From the NCBI RefSeq assembly GCF_009466385.1, contig NZ_WIAQ01000004.1, positions 101,468 to 165,467 of the forward strand: a DNA stretch of 64,000 nucleotides. Reading direction: 5' to 3'. Every line of letters begins with the position of its first letter. Position 1 is the stretch's first letter. Below the pieces are notes generated by a model that saw only the letters and a list, made by a program, of their open reading frames with translations, had not been told where the DNA came from and ran no database searches. The stretch is from Peribacillus tepidiphilus (GTDB lineage Bacteria > Bacillota > Bacilli > Bacillales > DSM-1321). Shown here one piece after another: positions 57,293-64,000 of this stretch. Both the position numbers and the translations under genes were made by a program.

Positions 57293-57922
57293 TTATCCCA
57301 CCATTCCCATTAAGTATACAACGGTAAAAATGAATACCCAAACAACGTCGATAAAGTGCCAGTAAAGGCTCGCTACGTAAAATTTCGGAGCGTTATATAA
57401 ATTTAAGCCTCTTTTAGCATTTCTGAGCATTAATGCTGTGATCCAACATAAACCAAATGCTACGTGACCTCCGTGGAAGCCAACTAAAGTGTAGAAAGCA
57501 GATCCAAAAGCACTGCTTGTAAAAGTATGGTGGAATTCATGAACATAATGATTGAACTCGTATATTTCGAGCCCAAGGAAGGCCGCACCTAACAAAACAG
57601 TGATTAATAACCAAGCCTGCATTCTTTTGAAGTCATAGTTTTTCATATGATACATTGCATATACACTTGTTAATGAACTTGTTAATAGTAACATCGTAGC
57701 AACAAAAACAAGCGGTAGTTCAAATAAATCTTTTGCTAAAGCATGATCTGAACTAGGAACCTTATCTTTTAAAGCAAGGTAGGTAGCAAATAAGGAAGAG
57801 AAAAGTACTGTTTCTCCGCCAAGGAAAAGCCAAAAGCCAATAAATTTATTTTTTCCTTCAAGCGTAGCTTTTTCCGGAGAAGAAGGCCAAGTTGCTTCCG
57901 TAAATTTTTCTTCTACGTGCAT
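57293..57922 (-). CDS. ctaE: Cytochrome c oxidase subunit III
   Basis: 209 residues, five membrane segments. Family blocks are KNKFIGFWLFLGGETVLFSS, TSLTSVYAMYHMKN, YTLVGFHGGHVAFGLCW and LYWHFIDVVWVFIFTVVYL. It shares its first base with the ctaD stop, as expected for subunits made in fixed ratio. Confidence 0.97.
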   Translation of the reverse strand: MHVEEKFTEATWPSSPEKATLEGKNKFIGFWLFLGGETVLFSSLFATYLALKDKVPSSDHALAKDLFELPLVFVATMLLLTSSLTSVYAMYHMKNYDFKRMQAWLLITVLLGAAFLGLEIYEFNHYVHEFHHTFTSSAFGSAFYTLVGFHGGHVAFGLCWITALMLRNAKRGLNLYNAPKFYVASLYWHFIDVVWVFIFTVVYLMGMVG

Positions 57923-59793
57923 TATGCTTTACCTCCCTTGTCTTCATCGATTAAATCTTCTTTATGAATGTGGTATCCAAGATCATCCTTAACTGAACGG
58001 TATAACATTGCAAGCAAAGTAATTGCCATACCGATAATTAATACTGGAAGTGCCCATTCTTTATCGCCATCTACACGATACATAGCGCCAAATGCAGCAA
58101 CAAATAAACCAAACGAAATAACCACCGGTGTGAAAGAGTTGTTTGGCATATGGATATCACCAAGCGGCTCTGCTGGTGTCATCTCCTTTTTGCCCTCCAT
58201 TTTTTCTAACCAATATGCATCCAGGCCGCGAACGAGCGGAAGCTGCTTAAAGTTATAGTAAGGTGGTGGAGAAGAGATTGCCCATTCAAGGGTACGACCG
58301 TCACCCCACGGATCGTTTCCGACTTTCTCATTTTTAACAGATGTAATGATTACGTTCACTAGTAAAACCACAGTTGCAATTGCCATTAAGAATGCACCAA
58401 TTGTCGAAATCAAGTTTCCAGTTTCAAGTCCTTGACCAGGCAAAAATGTGAATACACGACGCGGCATACCCATTAAGCCTAAGAAGTGCTGGATAAAGAA
58501 AGTTAAATGGAACCCGATAAAGAATAACCAAAAAGTTATTTTACCAAGCTTTTCGCTTAACATCGTACCAAACATTTTTGGCCAATAGAAATGAGCACCA
58601 GCTAATAATGCAAACACTACACCACCAACAATTACGTAGTGGAAGTGAGCGACTACGAAATAAGAATCATGGTATTGATAGTCAGCAGCTGCAGCAGCGT
58701 TCATGACCCCTGTAACCCCACCGGCTACGAAAGAAGGAATAAATGCTACCGCATACATCATTGGAACTGTAAACTTTATGTTGCCTCCCCACATAGTTAA
58801 GAGCCAATTGAAGATTTTAATACCAGTAGGGACTGCAATGGCCATAGTAGCTACTGCAAAAATTGCGTTTGCAATTGGTCCCATCCCAGTAGTAAACATG
58901 TGGTGAGCCCATACCATGAAACCTAAGAATCCGATCAAAACGGTTGCGAATACCATGGAAGAATATCCAAACAAACGTTTTCTAGAAAATGTCGAGAATA
59001 TTTCAGAGAAAATACCGAATGCAGGTAATACAAGAATGTATACCTCAGGATGCCCAAAAATCCAGAATAAATGCTCCCAGATAATCGTGTTACCTCCGGC
59101 TGCTACATCAAAGAAATTAGAGCCAAACATACGGTCAAAAATTAATAGGAACAGTCCCACTGTAAGTGGCGGGAATGCAAAAAGAATTAATGCTGATGCA
59201 ACAAAAGTTGACCATGTGAACAGTGGCATACGCATATACGTCATACCAGGCGTACGCATATTGATGATTGTTACCAAGAAGTTAATACCAGCAATTAAGG
59301 TACCAGCCCCTGAAATTTGCAAGCCAAGTGCATAAAAGTCAATTCCATGACCTTTTGATTCTAGAGATAGGGAAGCGTATGATGTCCATCCAGCATCAGG
59401 AGCTCCATCTAAGAACCAAGATAGATTCAAGAATAATCCTCCAAAGAAGAATAACCAGAATCCTAAAGAGTTTAAAAATGGGAATGCAACGTCACGTGCC
59501 CCAATTTGAATAGGCACAACGGCGTTCATAAATGCAAAAATCAATGGCATCGCTGCTAAGAAGATCATGGTTGTACCATGCATTGTTAATATCTCGTTAT
59601 ACAAACCAGCGCTAACGAAATCGTTGTTTGGAACCGCTAGCTGAATGCGGATAAACATAGCTTCCAATCCACCGATTACAAAGAAGAAACCGCCGGCAAT
59701 CAGGTATAAAATGGCGATTTTCTTATGGTCTACCGTAGTCAGGTAATCCCAAATCGTTGCGCCAAAACCCTTTTTTTGAGCGTATGTACTCAC
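57922..59793 (-). CDS. ctaD: Cytochrome c oxidase subunit I
   Basis: 623-residue catalytic subunit of the caa3 heme-copper oxidase with about 14 membrane segments. The heme a His is in TMHGTTMIF, the CuB His and cross-linked Tyr in FGHPEVYILVLP, further CuB histidines in WAHHMF, and the heme a3/a His in DSYFVVAHFHYVIVGG. The C-terminal extension past helix 12 is typical of Bacillus SoxM-type enzymes. Start GTG follows GGGAGGTTAAAGC. Confidence 0.98.
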   Translation of the reverse strand: MSTYAQKKGFGATIWDYLTTVDHKKIAILYLIAGGFFFVIGGLEAMFIRIQLAVPNNDFVSAGLYNEILTMHGTTMIFLAAMPLIFAFMNAVVPIQIGARDVAFPFLNSLGFWLFFFGGLFLNLSWFLDGAPDAGWTSYASLSLESKGHGIDFYALGLQISGAGTLIAGINFLVTIINMRTPGMTYMRMPLFTWSTFVASALILFAFPPLTVGLFLLIFDRMFGSNFFDVAAGGNTIIWEHLFWIFGHPEVYILVLPAFGIFSEIFSTFSRKRLFGYSSMVFATVLIGFLGFMVWAHHMFTTGMGPIANAIFAVATMAIAVPTGIKIFNWLLTMWGGNIKFTVPMMYAVAFIPSFVAGGVTGVMNAAAAADYQYHDSYFVVAHFHYVIVGGVVFALLAGAHFYWPKMFGTMLSEKLGKITFWLFFIGFHLTFFIQHFLGLMGMPRRVFTFLPGQGLETGNLISTIGAFLMAIATVVLLVNVIITSVKNEKVGNDPWGDGRTLEWAISSPPPYYNFKQLPLVRGLDAYWLEKMEGKKEMTPAEPLGDIHMPNNSFTPVVISFGLFVAAFGAMYRVDGDKEWALPVLIIGMAITLLAMLYRSVKDDLGYHIHKEDLIDEDKGGKA

Positions 59794-59828
59794 GCTTTAA
59801 CCTCCCTTTTTATCAAAAGCTTTCCCCT

Positions 59829-60911
59829 TTATTTCTTTTGAACCTTTAAACCCATCAAATATGCTGTTAAAGCATCAATCTGCTGGTCAGAAAGATTTCC
59901 ATAAGTATTTGTCATTGTATTTCCAGGCTTATATTTTTCAGGATCCTTCAGCCATTTTTTAAGGTTTTCTTCTGAATGCTCCATTACGCCTGCAATACGC
60001 TCTCTTTCACCAAAATTAGCCAAGTTTGGTGCTTGACGTGCTTGCTCTGGACGGCTGTCGTTAGGAGTGACTGCATGACATCCAATACAGCTCTTATTAA
60101 ATATTTCTTGCCCTTCTTTAGCTAAGTCACCTGCAACAACAGGTTCTTTAACAGACTGCATGTCTTTTACCCATTGGTTGAATTCATCTTTGGACATTGT
60201 TTTTACTTTAAAATCCATCAAGGCGTGTGAAGGTCCACACAATTCAGCACATTTTCCATAAAATAGATTATTTGCTTCTTGTGCCTTCTTACTGTCGAAT
60301 TCTAACCAGAATTGGTTCACGTTATCAGTATTGGTATCCATTTTCCCTCCGACAGCAGGTACCCAGAAAGAGTGCTTAACATCGGAAGCAGTTAAATTAA
60401 AGTAAACCCTTTCATCAGTAGGAACGACTAAGTCTTGACTTGTAATGATTCCTAGATCTGGATATTCAAATTCCCACCAGTAAAGATTCGCTCTCACATT
60501 CACAACAAGAGCATCTTTTGTTTTTCCATCTTTGTCCTTTTTCTCCATTGGAGCCACATCTGCCAGCTTGAATGTATAAGATACAGTTGGAACTGCGAGA
60601 ACAAGTAATAGTAAAATGGGAATAACAGTCCAAATAATTTCTAGCTTATGGCTTCCTTCCACTTGCTTTGGAATGCTTTTGTCATCTCCCTTACGACGGA
60701 AACGAACGATTACGTAAATAAAGATGACAGTAACGACAATGATGACAAGCACCATGATGATTGTGCTGAGCATCATTAGGTTAAACTGTGTTTCTGCTAC
60801 TTCACCGGCAGGTTTTAAAGTGGACAGGAACGGTTCCCCACAGCCGGCAAGGATCAGCGCCAACGTTGAGAATAATGCAAACAGACGCCATTTTTGTAGC
60901 CGTTTTTTCAT
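59829..60911 (-). CDS. ctaC: Cytochrome c oxidase subunit II with fused cytochrome c domain (lipoprotein)
   Basis: 360 residues. Signal peptide with lipobox LILAGC (Cys24), two membrane segments (about 45-68 and 92-112), then the CuA domain with H180, C221, C225, H229 and M232 in YGKCAELCGPSHALM. The C-terminal cytochrome c domain binds heme through C275-I-G-C278-H279, and a Met in the NTMTN region is the likely sixth ligand. The fused cytochrome makes this a caa3-type oxidase. Start ATG 60911. Confidence 0.97.
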   Translation of the reverse strand: MKKRLQKWRLFALFSTLALILAGCGEPFLSTLKPAGEVAETQFNLMMLSTIIMVLVIIVVTVIFIYVIVRFRRKGDDKSIPKQVEGSHKLEIIWTVIPILLLLVLAVPTVSYTFKLADVAPMEKKDKDGKTKDALVVNVRANLYWWEFEYPDLGIITSQDLVVPTDERVYFNLTASDVKHSFWVPAVGGKMDTNTDNVNQFWLEFDSKKAQEANNLFYGKCAELCGPSHALMDFKVKTMSKDEFNQWVKDMQSVKEPVVAGDLAKEGQEIFNKSCIGCHAVTPNDSRPEQARQAPNLANFGERERIAGVMEHSEENLKKWLKDPEKYKPGNTMTNTYGNLSDQQIDALTAYLMGLKVQKK

Positions 60912-61028
60912 AACTTTTGAAACCCCTCTTTCGTATAAATTTCTCACAAGTCAATCACAGGTTCACTAGTTGTGAGAATTCTCTCTATAAAAATTTCTTA
61001 AATAAAAATTAAGAAAGAATTCCTAGTT

Positions 61029-61967
61029 TTAAATAAGTGTTACAATAACCATTGCCACAAATAGAATGGTCAAATAATTTAAAGAATAGACAAACATCAT
61101 TCTTGCCCACTTTAAATCGTCTTTCATTTTATACCCCTTTATGCCTAATGCAAGCCAGCCCACGTTTAAAATAACCGTTAATACTACTAATGGTGCTCCC
61201 AATTCTGTCAAAAAGTACGGCATTGGCATCAGTAGAAGAATCCAAAGCATGATGGAAATTTTTGTTCTGCCAAACCCTTTTACTACAGGAAGCATTGGGA
61301 TTCCCGCTCTTCTATATTCCTCACATCGCTTCATAGCTAATGAATAAAAATGTGGTGGCTGCCAAATAAACATAATAAGAAATAGTGTCCATGCCAGCGG
61401 ATCTAAATTACCATCAAGCGCTGCCCATCCAATTAATGGTGGGACAGCACCTGAAAAGCTCCCGATAATGGTATTAGAAACAAGTCTTCTTTTTGATAAC
61501 ATCGTATATAGAACGACATATGCAAAGATTCCGAATAAACCAATCAGTGCCGCTGTAAAGGTTGTTAAAGCCAAGAAAGTTAATCCAAGAATCGTTAAAG
61601 TAAATCCTAATAATAAAACTTTTTTAGGATTGACCTTTCCTGTTACGGTTGGCCTAGACTTTGTTCTTTCCATTAAATGATCGATGTCACGATCTATATA
61701 ATTATTTAAACTGCATGAACCCGCAATAATAAGTGCGGAACCTACAAGAGCAAAAAACACTGTATCCAAATTTTTCAAAAAGCTTGCTCCTGAAAAATGT
61801 AATGCGAGCCACAAACCAGTAAAGGTTGTAATCATATTGGAATTAACAATGCCTATTTTTATTAATGCTAAAAAGTCCTTCCATGCAGAAGTTTCAGGTA
61901 TATCAGCATGAAGGCCTGGTTCACTGTTCTTTATAGAAGCCTGTGCCAAAGCCTTAGTATTTGTCAT
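61029..61967 (-). CDS. ctaB: Heme O synthase (protoheme IX farnesyltransferase)
   Basis: 312-residue UbiA-family prenyltransferase. It attaches a hydroxyethylfarnesyl group to heme B, the first step towards heme A. The first aspartate-rich motif is [20 protein letters not shown], and the second loop is [20 protein letters not shown]. It has nine membrane segments. ATG 61967 lies seven bases after AGGAGG. It is the first gene of the ctaBCDEF transcript. Confidence 0.97.
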   Translation of the reverse strand: MTNTKALAQASIKNSEPGLHADIPETSAWKDFLALIKIGIVNSNMITTFTGLWLALHFSGASFLKNLDTVFFALVGSALIIAGSCSLNNYIDRDIDHLMERTKSRPTVTGKVNPKKVLLLGFTLTILGLTFLALTTFTAALIGLFGIFAYVVLYTMLSKRRLVSNTIIGSFSGAVPPLIGWAALDGNLDPLAWTLFLIMFIWQPPHFYSLAMKRCEEYRRAGIPMLPVVKGFGRTKISIMLWILLLMPMPYFLTELGAPLVVLTVILNVGWLALGIKGYKMKDDLKWARMMFVYSLNYLTILFVAMVIVTLI

Positions 61968-62200
61968 CTCATTTCCTCCTCTGGCTATTCCCACAAATAT
62001 AAAAATGTATCTATCTCTCTACTATAAAACATTATTTCATACATTTCTATATTTGTAATAATTGGGAAGATCAGTTGCTACGGCAAACGAATCGACTGAA
62101 ATTAATTAACAAGTTTTGTACGTTGTAAATCTTTTAAACGTTTGCCTAAGATAATAAATACAAACCGTTCTCAGTATATTAAATCACATTTAAAGAACGT

Positions 62201-62209
62201 TTTGTGAAC
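62201..62209 (+). promoter_or_regulatory. ResD-box-like site in the ctaA-ctaB region
   Basis: TTTGTGAAC matches the ResD consensus TTTGTGAAT at eight of nine positions. Similar but weaker T-rich elements (AAATTGTGT at 62233-62241 and near 62591; ATTTGTGG near 62650) occur in the same region. ResDE controls ctaA in B. subtilis. Confidence 0.4.
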
Positions 62210-62634
62210 TTTTTTGGGATATTTTTTGTCTAAATTGTGTCGTACTTAAGAGGAAATGACTTTTTCAAAAATATTTGCCAATATTTTTCGATTTTAAGCC
62301 TTATTATCTAAATTTGCTTTTTATAGCTATTCCTTTCCAATATGGAAACAAAGCATTCATTTTGAAAGGAGTTTTTTACGGATCCCAAATTATTGAATGA
62401 AGAATATGCCTTAATTTCATTCATCCCTGTAATCAAAAACCTAGTATCTAACAAAGGAATTACGAAAATGTAAATTAGGTTTTTCTTCATACTCTTACTA
62501 TATCTAACAAAATTAGTGAAAACTTTCAACTATTTTTACTATAAAAATAGAATAAATATTTCTGCTACAAAAATCTTGTAAAAAGGAATCAAATTGTGTA
62601 AGATCGTTGGGTATGTATCAATCTTCTGCAATTT

Positions 62635-62664
62635 TTGACAAAATATAAGATTTGTGGCTATCAA
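62635..62664 (+). promoter_or_regulatory. Possible ctaA promoter
   Basis: TTGACA (62635-62640), an 18-base spacer that contains a TTTGTGG motif, and TATCAA (62659-62664). The -10 box is weak, as expected for an activator-dependent promoter. Confidence 0.4.
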
Positions 62665-62765
62665 AATTTGAAAGCCTTTTATTTTTTCTATATAGTTGAG
62701 TTGTAGACTCATTACAAAATTCAAATACATATTTTTTTATTAATTCCATTTAGAGGTGAATTTTA

Positions 62766-63743
62766 GTGCCTAAAACTCTTAAATGGTTTGCGGTTCTTAC
62801 AACCATGGGGATGTTGTTTATATTGCTTGGTGGAGCTTTGGTCACTAAGACTGACTCTGGTATGGGTTGCGGTAAATCTTGGCCGCTATGCCATGGTGAG
62901 ATTATTCCAAGTGATATTACACCTGAACTTATCATAGAACTTGCTCACCGAGTAGTTTCTGCTGTTGTTGGATTTATGGTATTGATCTTGTCTTTCTGGT
63001 CTTGGAAAAAAATTGGTCATATTAGGGAAACAAAATTTCTCTCTTTTCTATCATTTTTTTTCCTGTTATTACAAGGGATGATCGGGGCTGCTGCAGTTAA
63101 ATGGGGACAATCAGATTTTGTTTTGGCATTGCATTTTGGAATTTCCTTAATCTCGTTTTCTGCGGTATTTCTATTAACCCTATTAATTTTTGAGGTTGAT
63201 AAAAAATTTGAAGCTGAAAAAGTTGTCATTGATAAAAGAATGACGTTTCACATTATCGGAATCCTAGTCTACACGTACTTTGTTGTTTATACAGGTGCCC
63301 TTGTACGTCATTTAAAAGCAAGCCTTGTATGCATAGACTGGCCAATGTGCGTGAATGGAAAATTTACTTTACCATCTAACTTGTATGAATGGGCGCAAAT
63401 GGGTCATAGAATTTTTGCCGGATTGGCATTTTTATGGATTACTTATGCAGCATATATTGCTGTTAAGCATTACAAACACCAAAAGGTTGTTTATTGGGGT
63501 TGGATTACTTCATTTATTCTTGTTTTGCTTCAAGTTCTGGCAGGTGCATTGATCATTTTAACGAGACTAAACCTTTACATCGCGCTTGCTCACGCCCTTT
63601 TCATTTCGTGCTTGTTTGGAGTTCTAACCTATTTATTTCTTTTAGCATCCAGAAGCAAAAAAAATGCACAAGACCTACAAGAACCTATTAAGAAAGATCT
63701 ACTTGATGAAATAACAGCTAATCAACCAAAAATAAATATTTAA
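62766..63743 (+). CDS. ctaA: Heme A synthase
   Basis: Membrane monooxygenase that oxidises the C8 methyl of heme O to formyl, giving heme A for the caa3 oxidase. It has 325 residues and eight membrane segments. The functional N-terminal pair C35 and C42 ([11 protein letters not shown]), the nearby E57 and H61 ([12 protein letters not shown]), a second cysteine pair in LVCIDWPMC, and heme-ligand histidines in MGHRIF and ALAHALF are present. Start GTG 62766 with GAGGTGAATTTTA upstream. Confidence 0.96.
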   Translation: MPKTLKWFAVLTTMGMLFILLGGALVTKTDSGMGCGKSWPLCHGEIIPSDITPELIIELAHRVVSAVVGFMVLILSFWSWKKIGHIRETKFLSFLSFFFLLLQGMIGAAAVKWGQSDFVLALHFGISLISFSAVFLLTLLIFEVDKKFEAEKVVIDKRMTFHIIGILVYTYFVVYTGALVRHLKASLVCIDWPMCVNGKFTLPSNLYEWAQMGHRIFAGLAFLWITYAAYIAVKHYKHQKVVYWGWITSFILVLLQVLAGALIILTRLNLYIALAHALFISCLFGVLTYLFLLASRSKKNAQDLQEPIKKDLLDEITANQPKINI

Positions 63744-63810
63744 TGCTGAAATTTTACTTACCAAAATTTTTAAACCCATATTGCGGTTAAGAGATTTTTT
63801 ACTTTTATCA

Positions 63811-64000
63811 ATCGAGTAGGAGGGGGTGACTAACCCCCGACCTCTCACACCACCGTACGTACCGTTCGGTATACGGCGGTTCAATTAAGTATGACGTAGA
63901 GTCTGATACCTTTCAGTTAGACTTCTTAACCCTCGGTGACTCCAATAGGAGTTGTCGAGGGTTTTATGTAGAATGGGACTGCAGGCAATCCGCCAATATC
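63811..64000 (-). mobile_element. Group II intron, 3' end (runs off the window)
   Basis: On the minus strand, after the reverse-transcriptase stop codon, a 32-base hairpin has the form of intron domain V: ACCGCCGTA pairs with TACGGTGGT (63880-63872 with 63857-63849), with a two-base CG bulge and a short upper stem around GAAC. It is followed by GTGAGAGG and a second hairpin, GGGGGTTAGTCACCCCC, as domain VI. The 3' splice end should lie near 63811-63815. The intron sits about 70 bases after ctaA, in antisense direction. Confidence 0.85.
63885..64000 (-). CDS. ltrA: Group II intron reverse transcriptase/maturase, C-terminal end
   Basis: The last 37 codons before the stop at 63885 read YWRIACSPILHKTLDNSYWS, then HRGLRSLTERYQTLRHT. 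The YWR...S.IL...L.NSYW...GL.SL.ERY pattern is the C-terminal end of group II intron-encoded proteins. The reverse-transcriptase and maturase domains lie outside the window, so I cannot tell whether the gene is intact. Confidence 0.85.
   Translation of the reverse strand, partial: YWRIACSPILHKTLDNSYWSHRGLRSLTERYQTLRHT

Larger units (their letters stand above)
61968..62765. other. Divergent ctaA-ctaB control region
   Basis: About 800 AT-rich bases between the divergent heme A genes. It includes a ResD-like site and a possible ctaA promoter, listed separately. Open frames at 62308-62730 on the minus strand have no ribosome site and odd composition; I do not consider them genes. The length is larger than a simple divergent promoter needs. 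Confidence 0.5.

Noticed and set aside
62341..62480. Possible riboswitch-like structure ahead of ctaA
   Set aside because: I could not find conserved elements of a known class or a terminator/antiterminator pair between it and ctaA.
62308..62730. Two minus-strand frames in the ctaA-ctaB gap
   Set aside because: No ribosome sites, no family resemblance, and AT-rich composition of a control region; they end in or overlap the presumed ctaA promoter.

Overview
This window is chromosomal DNA from an endospore-forming low-GC member of the Bacillaceae (Bacillus sensu lato). I infer this from sigE, sigG, spoIIGA, spoVD, spoVE, gerR and ylbD, from a meso-DAP-type MurE, from a T-box ahead of ileS, and from a gene order almost identical to the B. 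subtilis segment from ctaA through the ylb genes and the dcw cluster to ileS, lspA and rluD. Most genes are on the minus strand, so in transcription order the window reads from its right end to its left. I see no tRNA, rRNA, prophage or CRISPR array.

From right to left. (1) 63811-64000: the 3' end of a group II intron with the C-terminus of its reverse transcriptase, running off the window. (2) 55267-63743: heme A and cytochrome caa3 oxidase block (ctaA divergent from ctaBCDEFG, plus a YozB/CtaM-like DUF420 gene). (3) 44353-55129: ylb region with conserved small genes (ylbC, ylbD, ylbE, ylbF, ylbG, rsmD, coaD) and less conserved islets: a PaaI-like thioesterase, YugN and AI-2E-type genes, a lipoprotein, a 470-residue anchored protein and a small CCGxxCxxC protein. 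Upstream of rsmD is a probable sporulation RNA locus matching CsfG, with a sigma-G-like promoter and a terminator. (4) 33300-44276: ylbJ, ylbK, ylbL, tmcAL, ylbN, rpmF, a crotonase-like gene, gerR, ylbP, panE, a DUF3397 gene and bshC. (5) 12582-32344: the division and cell-wall (dcw) cluster mraZ-rsmH-ftsL-pbpB-spoVD-murE-mraY-murD-spoVE-murG-murB-divIB-ylxW-ylxX-sbp-ftsA-ftsZ, which makes lipid II and builds the vegetative and spore divisomes. (6) 9280-12302: spoIIGA-sigE-sigG-ylmC, the switch from asymmetric division to compartment-specific transcription. (7) 5517-9214: pgeF-ylmE-sepF-ylmG-ylmH-divIVA, division accessory genes. (8) 1-5475: T-box-controlled ileS, then lspA and the start of rluD.

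Into this conserved backbone an IS1182-like element has been inserted and has decayed at four places (1286-2393, 32622-33247, 47829-47958, 48708-49020). All four keep at least one end, but each has lost a different internal part of the transposase. Three also carry, at the same internal position, a GC-rich palindromic repeat that occurs alone at 1006-1260. The first copy occupies the interval between ileS and lspA where B. subtilis has ylyA.

The most notable items are the CsfG-like RNA locus, the nested IS and repeat family, the small cysteine-motif protein beside ylbF, and the intron end. I found no multi-gene system here that looks wholly new; most of the window is well-known core biology.
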